A model generated the notes under the pieces. That model made no database searches. It had not been told where the DNA came from and worked only from the letters and a program-made list of their open reading frames with translations. The translations under genes were made by a program, and so were the position numbers. Shown here piece after piece: positions 1-7,602 of a stretch of DNA of 19,169 bases. Numbering within the stretch: position 1 is the first letter of the stretch; the number at the start of each line of letters is the position of its first letter. Source of the stretch: Acetofilamentum sp. (GTDB lineage: Bacteria; Bacteroidota; Bacteroidia; Bacteroidales; DTU049); contig DYON01000014.1 of assembly GCA_020720525.1 (NCBI GenBank), positions 1 to 19,169 on the forward strand, read 5' to 3'.

Positions 1-29
1 AAAAAATGATAGTCTATTCGCTTACTATC
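1..29 (-). terminator. Probable intrinsic terminator after tsaB
   Basis: Read on the minus strand, GATAGT (29..24 with the stop codon inside) can pair with ACTATC (13..8) across a 10-base loop, followed by A and then six T at 6..1. The stem is short and has only two G/C pairs, so termination may be inefficient. The stem overlaps the TAG stop codon of tsaB, as expected for a terminator closing this leftward operon. The window ends here, so a longer U-tract cannot be seen. Confidence 0.5.
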
Positions 30-726
30 GTAGGCCTTTTACTTTTGGAGCCCCAGCAACAAACTCTTTTCCATACAAAGGTTCAAAATAGGCTGTATTC
101 TCAAATTGTTTCTTTTCGAATTGTTCGAAGGCAATTTTAGCGGCATACTTCGCACAATGAACATTGCTATCGATAAAAACAATATTTGAATTATCCGTAA
201 ATAGCGATTTCAGTTTTGCAGCTCCCGAGCCCCCCAAAACAATACGCTTCGCCGACCATTCGTCGAAAGTATTGATATCAACAATAAGGGGATGTGAAGG
301 CACAATTTCTTCGGACTTGCCGTTGTAAACTGCTACAAATACTTCCATGCGCCGAGCATCGATCATAGGAACAATAAGGTCGTTTTCTCCAGCAAGCCCC
401 GACGAAACAATTCCAATAGCGGCTGCTTGAAGCGAACCAACAGCAATTAGTGGAATATTGAGAGCATAGGCCAATCCCTTTGCTGTGCTAACACCTATTC
501 GCAAGCCCGTGTAAGAACCTGGTCCCGAGCTAATTGAAACCGCATCTAAGTTTGTTGGGTTTAACTTGTTTTCAGAAAGCAATCTATCTATTAATGGCAT
601 CAGTTCCGATGCATGCGAAAGCAAAGCTTCGGCAGTTTTTTCGGCAAAAACAATTCCGTTGCGGCTCAAAGCAATCGAGCAAACATCGGTTGCAGTCTCA
701 ATATGCAATAATGTCTTCAAAATCAA
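25..726 (-). CDS. tsaB: tRNA threonylcarbamoyladenosine biosynthesis protein TsaB
   Basis: TsaB is the dimerisation partner of TsaD. With TsaE it helps transfer the threonylcarbamoyl group from threonylcarbamoyl-AMP to A37 of ANN-decoding tRNAs in the cytoplasm. The 233-residue product has the family's ASKHA-type opening (HIETATDVCSIAL, about residues 8-20) and the diagnostic glycine-rich stretch GPGSYTGLR at about 68-76, followed by GVSTAKGLA. The start is a TTG at 726. It overlaps the TGA stop of the upstream adaptor gene by four bases (TTGA), which suggests translational coupling. The next in-frame Met (residue 43) lies well inside the conserved domain, so TTG is the only start that keeps the conserved N-terminus. 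TsaB lacks catalytic activity of its own in characterised bacteria. Assignment is firm; co-expression with an efflux system is inferred from the overlap. Confidence 0.95.
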   Translation of the reverse strand: MILKTLLHIETATDVCSIALSRNGIVFAEKTAEALLSHASELMPLIDRLLSENKLNPTNLDAVSISSGPGSYTGLRIGVSTAKGLAYALNIPLIAVGSLQAAAIGIVSSGLAGENDLIVPMIDARRMEVFVAVYNGKSEEIVPSHPLIVDINTFDEWSAKRIVLGGSGAAKLKSLFTDNSNIVFIDSNVHCAKYAAKIAFEQFEKKQFENTAYFEPLYGKEFVAGAPKVKGLR

Positions 727-2039
727 TTGGCTTCGTACAATTCTTTTTTATCGACCACCTTTACCTTTTCATTCCCAAGCAATCGTTTGGCAATGGCGCT
801 ATAAGGCGCAGTGATAACCTTTTCGTTCTTGTCCAAACCTTCCAAAATCTGAATATACTGATTGTCTTGAATTCCAGTTTTCACTTCGCGGCGAATAGCT
901 GTGCCATTCTCGATCAAAAACACATATTCTTTCACTTTTTCGTCAGCTACATTTTTTATCGAATCGGTATCGGCATCTTCGCGGGTTGTAACACACTGCA
1001 CGGGAACGGCTATCACTTGAGTTACACGATTTGTCAGAATTTCAACTGTTGCCGACATACCTGGGCGAAAAGGAGAAAAATCGGGAACATCAACAGGAAT
1101 CATATCGGCATACGAACTGCGCAAAATCTGAATAGTAACATCGAAATTGCTTACCTGGTCGGCACTCAACCCCGAAACATTTGCCGAATTGGCAATTTCT
1201 GTAACAAGGCCTTTGAACTTGCGATTGGGGTAAGCATCCACTTCAATTAATGCGGTATCGCCCATGTGCAGCCTAACTACTTCGTTTTCGTTTACACTTG
1301 CGGTTATCTCCATTTCGGTCATATCGGCAATACGAAGAATTTCGGTTCCTGGGCTAAACTGCGAAACACCGGCCACCCTCTCGCCGACCTCAATACTAAG
1401 CTTGCTGATGGTTCCGTCAACAGGAGCAACAATGGTTGTGCGAGTTAAGTTATTCGAAGCCTCGTTCATACTAGCCATAGCACTTGCTACATTGTAGCGC
1501 GATGCATTTACCGTTTGTTTCGATGCCTTCACTTCTGCTTTTGAAACTTCGTATTGAGCAACAGCAGCATCGTATTCTTGCTGCGAAATCACTCCTTGCT
1601 CAAAAAGCGATTTGTTTCGGTTGTAGATCGATTCGGTATTTACAAACTGAGCTTCGGTTTGAGTATAGCGAGCTTCTGCATTGGCCATATTGGCACGTTG
1701 CGAATTCACATTGGCTGCTATTTGTTCGTAATTGGCTCTGTAAATATCGGGCTTAATTTTGGCAAGAACATCGCCGGCTTTTACTCGGTCGCCTTCTTTC
1801 ACAAGCAATTCAACAACTTCGCCCGACACATCGGGGCTTAGCTTAACTTCGGACACAGGTTGAATTTTACCACTAGCCGAAACCGATTCAACGATGTCGC
1901 GCTTGCTAACATCTTCAATAGCTACTTTTATCTCGTTGCCCGAACCAATAACGCCGGCACTTTTCAAGGCAACCAGCAATACAACCAGACCAATCAGTCC
2001 GGAAATGATAAAACGCCTTCTTTTTTTATTTACACTCAT
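723..2039 (-). CDS. Efflux periplasmic adaptor (MacA/HlyD-type membrane fusion protein)
   Basis: This 438-residue protein should bridge an inner-membrane exporter and a TolC-type channel. After a basic N-terminus (KKRRR) there is one membrane anchor at about 10-30. A lipoyl-like half follows (SGEVVELLVKEGDRVKAGDVLAKI, about 72-95, described here by its GDRVKAGD core). Next comes a long Ala/Gln/Asn-rich coiled hairpin at about 100-205, then the second lipoyl half (APVDGTISKLSIEVGERV) and beta-barrel and membrane-proximal domains. This order and the anchor are typical of MacA-like adaptors that partner ABC transporters of the MacB type; RND partners are also possible. It starts 15 bases downstream of the TolC gene stop and its own stop overlaps tsaB. 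No inner-membrane pump gene lies next to it in this window, so substrate and partner are unknown. Confidence 0.9.
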   Translation of the reverse strand: MSVNKKRRRFIISGLIGLVVLLVALKSAGVIGSGNEIKVAIEDVSKRDIVESVSASGKIQPVSEVKLSPDVSGEVVELLVKEGDRVKAGDVLAKIKPDIYRANYEQIAANVNSQRANMANAEARYTQTEAQFVNTESIYNRNKSLFEQGVISQQEYDAAVAQYEVSKAEVKASKQTVNASRYNVASAMASMNEASNNLTRTTIVAPVDGTISKLSIEVGERVAGVSQFSPGTEILRIADMTEMEITASVNENEVVRLHMGDTALIEVDAYPNRKFKGLVTEIANSANVSGLSADQVSNFDVTIQILRSSYADMIPVDVPDFSPFRPGMSATVEILTNRVTQVIAVPVQCVTTREDADTDSIKNVADEKVKEYVFLIENGTAIRREVKTGIQDNQYIQILEGLDKNEKVITAPYSAIAKRLLGNEKVKVVDKKELYEAN

Positions 2040-2054
2040 TGCAAATGATTAGAG

Positions 2055-3470
2055 TTAAAACTTAATTTCTTTTCCGAGGTAGAAATCCAATATTTTTGAT
2101 CGAAAAATAAATTCGTAGCGAGCCTGAAGCATATCGGACTCGGCAGTTATGAGCTTATTTTTCGAATCGCTGTATTCAACTGGGTTGGCAGCACCTTCCA
2201 CGAATCGCACTTCCATGTATTTAAAAGATTCTTGAAGTGCTGCAACCTGCTTTTTAGCAGCCTGATAACGTTTCAAAGCTCCGGCAGCATCGTTGTAGGC
2301 TTGCTGAATGGTTTTCTGCAAATTGCGCTTCTCCTGCTCGAAACCAATACGAGCCATATCGACATTGATTTTGGCTTGCTTAATAGCTGTTGAAGTATTG
2401 AACCGATTGAAAATGGGAACCGATAGCGTCAATCCGATCGATTTATTCACATTGTCTTTGATCTGATCGGCAAATGGGGTTGTTTCGTACGAATACGACC
2501 AAGCCGGAGATAATACATAATCGGAGCTTATGCTTGTAATCCCAATAGTATCGTTACCGTTCATACTAATAGCCGAAATTCGCTTGCTTGCACCCGAATA
2601 ACCGCTTCCCCACGAGCCACTCAGGCTAAGCATCGGATAGCGACTGGCTCGTGCAATATTGAGACTTTTTTCGGCACTTTCAATTCTTATTTCAGACGAT
2701 TGAACACTTGGCTGACTGTTTAATGCAAAACGATAGATATCGTCGGGATTCTGCAATAAAAAGCCAGCTGTATCTGGCAAATTTATTTCGGGAACCACAA
2801 TCCGAAACGAAGAAATATCTTCGAGATCGAGCATCTGAGCAAGGGTAAGATAAGCTATGCTCAATTGATTTTCGGCATTCACCAACTGACTTTCTTCGGA
2901 TGCAGATTGAGCCTCAAGACTTAAGTAATTTCCGCGCGACACAGCTCCGGCTTCGAACAACTTCCGTGTTCGATCGAGTTGAAGCTTCGTAATATTGAGT
3001 TGATTGTGAGCATTATTGACCAATTCGAGCGCATAGAGTACCTGAAGATAAGCTGTGGCAATCGACAAAGAAATATCTTGCGTGGTTTGAGCTGCATCTA
3101 GGCGAGCAGCCTCGGCATCGAGTTCGCTTTGTTTCCACGAATTTATAAGCCGAAAACCGTTGAAAACGGTAACATTTCCCGATAAATAAAAATTATTCGA
3201 CTGAACCCTGTCGGTAGCAAATTGATTGGTGTACATATCGACCGTACGGCCATAGTTGTAGTTGTGAGTAGCTCCTGCCGAAACACCTGGAAGTAATGCA
3301 GCTTTATTTCTAATCACACTCAGCTCGGCCAATTGAACATTGAGCTGCTGAAGTTTAAGTGTAAGATTGTTTTCGCGGGCATACACAATACACTCTTCGA
3401 GAGACCATTGTTTTTGACCATATCCCCAAAAAGCACTCAGCAAAAAAAATATAACAGTCAGTTTTTTCAT
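2055..3470 (-). CDS. TolC-family outer-membrane efflux protein
   Basis: The 471-residue product has a clear signal peptide (MKKLTVIFFLLSAFWGYGQ, cleavage near residue 18). It then shows two outer-membrane-efflux-protein repeats: long amphipathic Ala/Gln/Leu-rich helices (about 24-75, 110-215, 255-300, 355-450) alternating with beta-strand segments such as GVSAGATHNYNYG and LSLSGSWGSG. TolC-type proteins trimerise into a channel through the outer membrane and periplasm and receive substrates from an adaptor such as the one encoded next. It is the first gene of the leftward operon. A promoter-like TACTTTTG lies 29-36 bases upstream of its ATG. Length and architecture fit the Bacteroidota TolC family; the substrate cannot be deduced. 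Confidence 0.93.
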   Translation of the reverse strand: MKKLTVIFFLLSAFWGYGQKQWSLEECIVYARENNLTLKLQQLNVQLAELSVIRNKAALLPGVSAGATHNYNYGRTVDMYTNQFATDRVQSNNFYLSGNVTVFNGFRLINSWKQSELDAEAARLDAAQTTQDISLSIATAYLQVLYALELVNNAHNQLNITKLQLDRTRKLFEAGAVSRGNYLSLEAQSASEESQLVNAENQLSIAYLTLAQMLDLEDISSFRIVVPEINLPDTAGFLLQNPDDIYRFALNSQPSVQSSEIRIESAEKSLNIARASRYPMLSLSGSWGSGYSGASKRISAISMNGNDTIGITSISSDYVLSPAWSYSYETTPFADQIKDNVNKSIGLTLSVPIFNRFNTSTAIKQAKINVDMARIGFEQEKRNLQKTIQQAYNDAAGALKRYQAAKKQVAALQESFKYMEVRFVEGAANPVEYSDSKNKLITAESDMLQARYEFIFRSKILDFYLGKEIKF

Positions 3471-3498
3471 TCGATAAATCTCTGTTCAGTAAGATCAA

Positions 3499-3506
3499 CA
3501 AAAGTA
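3499..3506 (-). promoter_or_regulatory. Putative -7 box for the TolC operon
   Basis: On the minus strand the sequence is TACTTTTG, matching the Bacteroidota -7 consensus TAnnTTTG. It sits 28 bases upstream of the ATG at 3470, leaving a short leader of roughly 20 bases. I do not see a good TTTG at the usual -33 distance, so this call rests on the -7 match and position only. Confidence 0.5.
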
Positions 3507-3581
3507 CGAATTTGCAACTAATAAGCATAAATAATGTAAAAATGTATCATATTCTGAATTGAATACAAAGAAAAATATAAA

Positions 3582-3615
3582 TTTGACCTCCGTTTTTCCT
3601 AATTTTCTACATTTG
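3582..3615 (+). promoter_or_regulatory. Putative promoter of the M1 peptidase gene
   Basis: TTTG at 3582-3585 and TACATTTG at 3608-3615 match the Bacteroidota -33 (TTTG) and -7 (TAnnTTTG) elements. The spacer is 22 bases, slightly longer than the usual 19-21. The start codon follows at 3634, giving a leader of about a dozen bases. The intergenic region 3471-3633 therefore appears to hold two divergent promoters. Confidence 0.55.
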
Positions 3616-3633
3616 TAGTAATAATCACAAAAA

Positions 3634-5985
3634 ATGAAAAAAATTGCACTTGTTTTACTGCTTTCGAGCATTTTTACAACAGTAAATGCTCAAAACAAAT
3701 CGCTGGGCAGCGATAGTATTGACGTTATTAGTTATTCTATACATATCGATACAGTTGACATTGGAACTCAACAAATTTACGGTTTCACCGAAATATCGCT
3801 TCAACCAAAGGTGAACAATCTGAAATATGTTCCACTCGATTTGCTGGCACTTGTTGTTGATTCAGTTTATATTAATGGAGTGAAGGTGGTAAACACAAAC
3901 TACAACGACACTCTTTTACTTATAGAATGTCCTACACCACTTCCAAGTACCGATACGGCTCTTGTAACGGTATTTTATCATGGGCACCCAGTTACCGACC
4001 CAAGTACGTGGGGTGGTTTTTATTTTACCAGTCCGTATGCCTACAACTTGGGCGTTGGGTTCGAAGATGTGCCTCACAACTACGGGCGCGTGTGGTTTCC
4101 ATGTATCGACGATTTTGTTGACAAAGCATACTACGATTGCTACATTACTACCGACACTTCTCAGATGGCTGTGTGTGGCGGAATTCTTACTGATTCGACC
4201 CACATTTTAGGCGGCCGTATCGAGTGGCATTGGGTTTTGGCCGAGCCAATTCCTACTTATTTAGCTTCGATGGCAGTTGGTCCCTATGTTTGTTCGGCCG
4301 ATACTTTCACTGGTATTAATGGCGATATTCCCATTCAGATATATGTTGCCCAAACTTTGATTTCGAAAATTCCTGGCACATTTGGCAACCTGAAAAATCT
4401 ACTTACCGCATACGAAAACCGCTTTGGTCCTTACCTTTGGGAACGTGTTGGTTATGTGGGAGTTCCTTTCAATGCAGGAGCCATGGAACACGCAACCAAT
4501 ATTGCATACCCCAATGCAACTATTACCGGAAATACCACCTACGAGTATCTATATGCTCACGAATTGTCTCACCATTGGTTTGGCGACCTTGTTACTTGCT
4601 CGTCGGCCAATGAAATGTGGATAAATGAAGGATGGGCAGTTTTTTGCGAATTTATTTACAAAGAAAGTATTTATGGATTCGATGTAATGCAAGTTTATAT
4701 CAAGGGAAAACTTTCTGATGTAATTAAAAATGCCCATTACGACGATGGTGGTTTTTATCCAGTTGGAAACGTCCCTTCAAATATCACTTATGGAACAACC
4801 GTTTACGATAAGGGAGCATTGGTTGTTTACACGTTGCGCAACTATATGGGCGATTCATTGTTCTTTCCTGCGGTAAGGGAATATCTCGATAGTCTGAAAT
4901 ATAGAAACGCAACCATTGCCTTGATGCGCGATATTTTCTCGGCTTCGTCGGGCATCAATCTCAACGACTTTTTCGAGGCTTGGGTTTATCGCGAAGGATT
5001 TCCTCATTTCGATGTCGATTCAATGTCGATTGTGCCCAATGGCAGCAACTCGGATGTAACAGTGTATATGCGTCAAAAACTTTTCGGAACTACTCAATTT
5101 GCTAACAGCAATAAAGTTGAGCTTACTTTTGTAGATTCACTTCGCAATATGCATACTGTTGTGTCCGAATTTTCGGGTCAAACAGGCTCCGACATGTTTA
5201 CTATACCTTTTACTCCTGCTACTGTAATTGTTGACATGAATGAAAAAACAGCCGATGCAATTATCAGCTACAACCAAATTATAGGTTCTGCAGGAACAAA
5301 TTCATTTCCTTTGGCATACAGCTCTGTTGAAATTACCAACTTTACCGATACGGTTCTTTTGCGTACCGAGTTTCACAAAGTTAGCCCCGACCCAATCGTT
5401 TCAAATCCGGAAATTTATCGTATTTCGCCCAATCACTATTGGCGTATTGGGGGCATTTTACCCGCTGGCACAACTTTTTCGGTTCAGTTCGACTACAATA
5501 AAACAGCGAGTTCAGCTACTGGATATCTAGATACAGATTTATTGCCAACTTCAACCAGTTTCGATTCCTTGGTTTTGGTTTACCGACCAGGCCCTGGATT
5601 CGATTGGGAGATTATACCTTTCACCAGATTGGGCAACTTCACTGTTGGTAAGATTAAAACAATCAACGGTCTTCCGGGCGAATATGCATTGGCTATAGGC
5701 GAGCCTTTTCAAAGTGGGCTGCACGAATCACAATCGGTAGGTTTTAAGATTTTTCCCAATCCTTCATCCGGCTATTTTGTTATAGAACTCAACAACAGCA
5801 ATGGTGGACAATTGAATATTGCGTCCGAAAATGGAACTATTGTTTATACAGCAGTGCTCGACTCGAACATCAATACAATTGAGTGGTGTCCCATTGGAAT
5901 AGAGGCGGGCAATTACTTTGTTTCACAAACCAACAACCAAGGCCTAAAGATTGCCTCTGCCACCATTATTGTTGTTGGGAAATAA
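3634..5985 (+). CDS. Secreted M1-family metallopeptidase with T9SS sorting domain
   Basis: This 783-residue protein is a zinc aminopeptidase-type enzyme. A signal peptide (MKKIALVLLLSSIFTTVNAQ) is followed by the N-terminal beta domain (about 25-225). The M1 catalytic core then has HELSH at 309-313 and the third zinc ligand E332 in NEGW (HExxH-X18-E). Y391 in VYDKGA is the likely transition-state tyrosine. The exopeptidase loop reads GAMEH at 282-286 where most M1 enzymes have GAMEN. A beta-rich region (about 480-695) leads to a type A T9SS sorting domain from about 705 to the end (FPNPSSG at 707-713, then GNYFVS near the terminus). Export by the Sec system and then the type IX system to the cell surface or medium is inferred. 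The role is probably peptide degradation for nutrition; the exact specificity is unknown. Confidence 0.93.
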   Translation: MKKIALVLLLSSIFTTVNAQNKSLGSDSIDVISYSIHIDTVDIGTQQIYGFTEISLQPKVNNLKYVPLDLLALVVDSVYINGVKVVNTNYNDTLLLIECPTPLPSTDTALVTVFYHGHPVTDPSTWGGFYFTSPYAYNLGVGFEDVPHNYGRVWFPCIDDFVDKAYYDCYITTDTSQMAVCGGILTDSTHILGGRIEWHWVLAEPIPTYLASMAVGPYVCSADTFTGINGDIPIQIYVAQTLISKIPGTFGNLKNLLTAYENRFGPYLWERVGYVGVPFNAGAMEHATNIAYPNATITGNTTYEYLYAHELSHHWFGDLVTCSSANEMWINEGWAVFCEFIYKESIYGFDVMQVYIKGKLSDVIKNAHYDDGGFYPVGNVPSNITYGTTVYDKGALVVYTLRNYMGDSLFFPAVREYLDSLKYRNATIALMRDIFSASSGINLNDFFEAWVYREGFPHFDVDSMSIVPNGSNSDVTVYMRQKLFGTTQFANSNKVELTFVDSLRNMHTVVSEFSGQTGSDMFTIPFTPATVIVDMNEKTADAIISYNQIIGSAGTNSFPLAYSSVEITNFTDTVLLRTEFHKVSPDPIVSNPEIYRISPNHYWRIGGILPAGTTFSVQFDYNKTASSATGYLDTDLLPTSTSFDSLVLVYRPGPGFDWEIIPFTRLGNFTVGKIKTINGLPGEYALAIGEPFQSGLHESQSVGFKIFPNPSSGYFVIELNNSNGGQLNIASENGTIVYTAVLDSNINTIEWCPIGIEAGNYFVSQTNNQGLKIASATIIVVGK

Positions 5986-5989
5986 GAGA

Positions 5990-6877
5990 CTATTGCTTAT
6001 CGGGTAGTTGTTTGAATCCATCGCCAAAAATCTCGTTGGCATCTATCACTGTCATAAACGCCGACGGATCAATTTCGCGAATATAATCTTGAAGCATGGC
6101 TACTTCGCGGCGACTCACAACGGTGTAAATCATTCGTTTATCGTCGCCCGAATACATTCCATTCGCCGGAATAAAAGTGCCACCCCGATTCAGGTCGTTT
6201 AAAATCCGATCACGAATTTCGTCGGGTTTATCTGAAATTATAATACATGTTTTGTCGTAACTAACACCCTGAATAACAGCATCAACAACTTTACCTGAAA
6301 TAAAAATCACAATCCAACTGTAAAGTGGAATTTTCCAATCGTCGAATGCAACAAGGCTAATCAACACAATAGTTGCATCAACAACAATAAGCAATTGACC
6401 AACCGAAACGCCCGTATATTTATTGAGAATCATGGCTATAATATCGCTGCCGCCCGAACTTGCTTTAGACCTAAAAATGAGGCCAAGTCCAAAACCAATA
6501 AGTAAACCGCCAAAAATGGCCGACAAAAGCGGATCGCCTTCAACCAAAGGTTGGTAGCCCCAAGTGAATTCGAGCAGCGAAATCCAACCCGAAAGGAGTA
6601 CGAATCCAGCAATGGTTTTTATGCCAAATTTTGGACCCAAAATCCGAATAGCAATTATTGTAAGCGGAATATCGATTGCAAGCCCAATGAGTCCGATTGG
6701 CAAATTGAGCACATAATGCAGCACAATTGCAATTCCATAAACACCTCCTGGAGCCATTTTGTAGGGCGAAACAAACAAAACAAATCCGGCTGCCATTATA
6801 AAACTGCCTATTAGAATCATCGAATAGGCTTTGAACCAAGCAACTGAGAATAATTTTTCCTTTGTAATATAGGCCAT
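5990..6877 (-). CDS. YitT-family membrane protein with DUF2179 domain
   Basis: The 295-residue product has about five to six hydrophobic membrane segments within residues 15-205. They carry family signatures such as SPYKMAPGGVYGIA (37-50) and SGGSDIIA (141-148). A soluble C-terminal DUF2179 domain (about 207-290) contains RGGTFIPANGMYSG. This is the standard arrangement of YitT/YqfU-type proteins, which are widespread and of unsettled function (transport of a small solute is often supposed). Its stop lies only four bases from that of the convergent M1 peptidase, leaving no room for a terminator. A TACTTTTG box lies 11 bases upstream of the ATG, so the leader, if that box is used, would be only a few bases. 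Family is certain; molecular role is not. Confidence 0.9.
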   Translation of the reverse strand: MAYITKEKLFSVAWFKAYSMILIGSFIMAAGFVLFVSPYKMAPGGVYGIAIVLHYVLNLPIGLIGLAIDIPLTIIAIRILGPKFGIKTIAGFVLLSGWISLLEFTWGYQPLVEGDPLLSAIFGGLLIGFGLGLIFRSKASSGGSDIIAMILNKYTGVSVGQLLIVVDATIVLISLVAFDDWKIPLYSWIVIFISGKVVDAVIQGVSYDKTCIIISDKPDEIRDRILNDLNRGGTFIPANGMYSGDDKRMIYTVVSRREVAMLQDYIREIDPSAFMTVIDANEIFGDGFKQLPDKQ

Positions 6878-6888
6878 GGTTTTTTTTG

Positions 6889-6896
6889 CAAAAGTA
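6889..6896 (-). promoter_or_regulatory. Putative -7 box for the YitT gene
   Basis: Minus-strand TACTTTTG matches TAnnTTTG and ends 11 bases before the ATG at 6877. A run of eight A separates the two. Transcription would start about 5 bases before the start codon, giving an almost leaderless message. No clear -33 TTTG at the right spacing was found. Confidence 0.45.
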
Positions 6897-7143
6897 CTAT
6901 CATTTTATGCAATTGTAAGTATTTCTATCTGCAACAAATATCTTTTTCCAACCACAGAGGCTATTAAATTCTGAGATTAAAATTTCTTCCTGTTTATCCG
7001 TAACGATGCTACTAAAACATCTCTTTTTGTATCTAACCACGAATTTATTCATAGCTTAAACTGTATTTTAGTGAATTCATGAGTTAGCTGACGCTCGGTT
7101 CACCTATTTCACGAATAATATTCCATCATTAATTGCATCGAAA

Positions 7144-7177
7144 AACAATAACCAATTGCAAGCAATTAACGATTGTT
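7144..7177. repeat. 34-bp imperfect palindrome
   Basis: AACAAT-AACC-AATTGC is followed by AA and then GCAATT-AACG-ATTGTT. The outer 6 bp and inner 6 bp of the arms are perfectly complementary, separated by a 4-base internal mismatch. It could be a binding site or a weak cruciform; the A/T content makes chance occurrence possible. Confidence 0.5.
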
Positions 7178-7228
7178 CACTAAAGTCTTTTCTCTATGCA
7201 GTTGCGCTATATCATTAGTGGTGCAAAT

Positions 7229-7274
7229 GAGGCTGTCTCAAAACAAAAATAAGTGCGACTTTTGAGACAGCCTC
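7229..7274. repeat. Perfect 15-bp inverted repeat (possible relic of an IS or MITE)
   Basis: GAGGCTGTCTCAAAA (7229-7243) and its exact reverse complement (7260-7274) flank a 16-base loop. An outer GTGC (7221-7224) and GCAC (7280-7283) can extend the stem after a small internal loop. The arms look like terminal inverted repeats of insertion sequences from Bacteroidota, as I remember them; this was not checked against a database. No T-tract follows on either strand, and the flanking genes point away from it, so a terminator role is unlikely. Confidence 0.75.
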
Positions 7275-7547
7275 GTGTAGCACATTTGTTTTAATCAGCG
7301 AGGATATTGTTCAAGTTAGGAAATTCGTTAATTCGTGGTAGAAATAGCTACAATTGAACACAACAATCTCCTTGGTATAATTGAGGAGAATCAGATTTGC
7401 CCAATCTAATGTTTGCAAATGAGAACAATCCATTTTTATACAGTTCATAGAAATTAAATAATACCGATTAATCTTTGAGCCAATCAATCATTACAGCATA
7501 TTTTTTTTGCCTGTTCATATACGATTTTTCGTATTTTTGCGTTTTTT

Positions 7548-7579
7548 TTTGACTTTCGCTTTTTAGCGTCGTATATTTG
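7548..7579 (+). promoter_or_regulatory. Putative promoter of queA-ispD
   Basis: TTTG at 7548-7551 and TATATTTG at 7572-7579 match the Bacteroidota -33 and -7 elements with the canonical 20-base spacer, the best such pair in the window. The ATG lies at 7603, giving a leader of about 17 bases. A second box TATTTTTG (7532-7539) and a small hairpin (ATACGA at 7519-7524 with TCGTAT at 7529-7534) lie just upstream and might be an alternative promoter or operator. Confidence 0.7.
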
Positions 7580-7602
7580 TACACAATTTTAGCAGACATA
7601 AC

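Larger units (their letters stand above)
6878..7602. other. 725-bp AT-rich intergenic region, no convincing gene
   Basis: This is the longest gene-free stretch in the window and lies between two divergently transcribed genes. No reading frame in it resembles a known protein, and I see no tRNA or rRNA signature. It contains promoter boxes at both ends, a 34-bp imperfect palindrome, a perfect 15-bp inverted repeat, and a more widely spaced inverted pair of ACCACGAATT (7036-7045 and 7330-7339). This mix looks like decayed mobile or dispersed intergenic repeat DNA, but that is inference. Confidence 0.7.

Noticed and set aside
534..1250. 238-residue plus-strand frame
   Set aside because: It lies antisense to tsaB and the adaptor gene, both of which have clear family motifs. 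The product looks like a shadow translation rich in Asn, Ile and Phe, without a signature.
6878..7602. CRISPR array or structural RNA gene in the long intergenic region
   Set aside because: No direct repeats with regular spacing, no tRNA T-loop or acceptor pairing and no rRNA-like sequence were found by eye.
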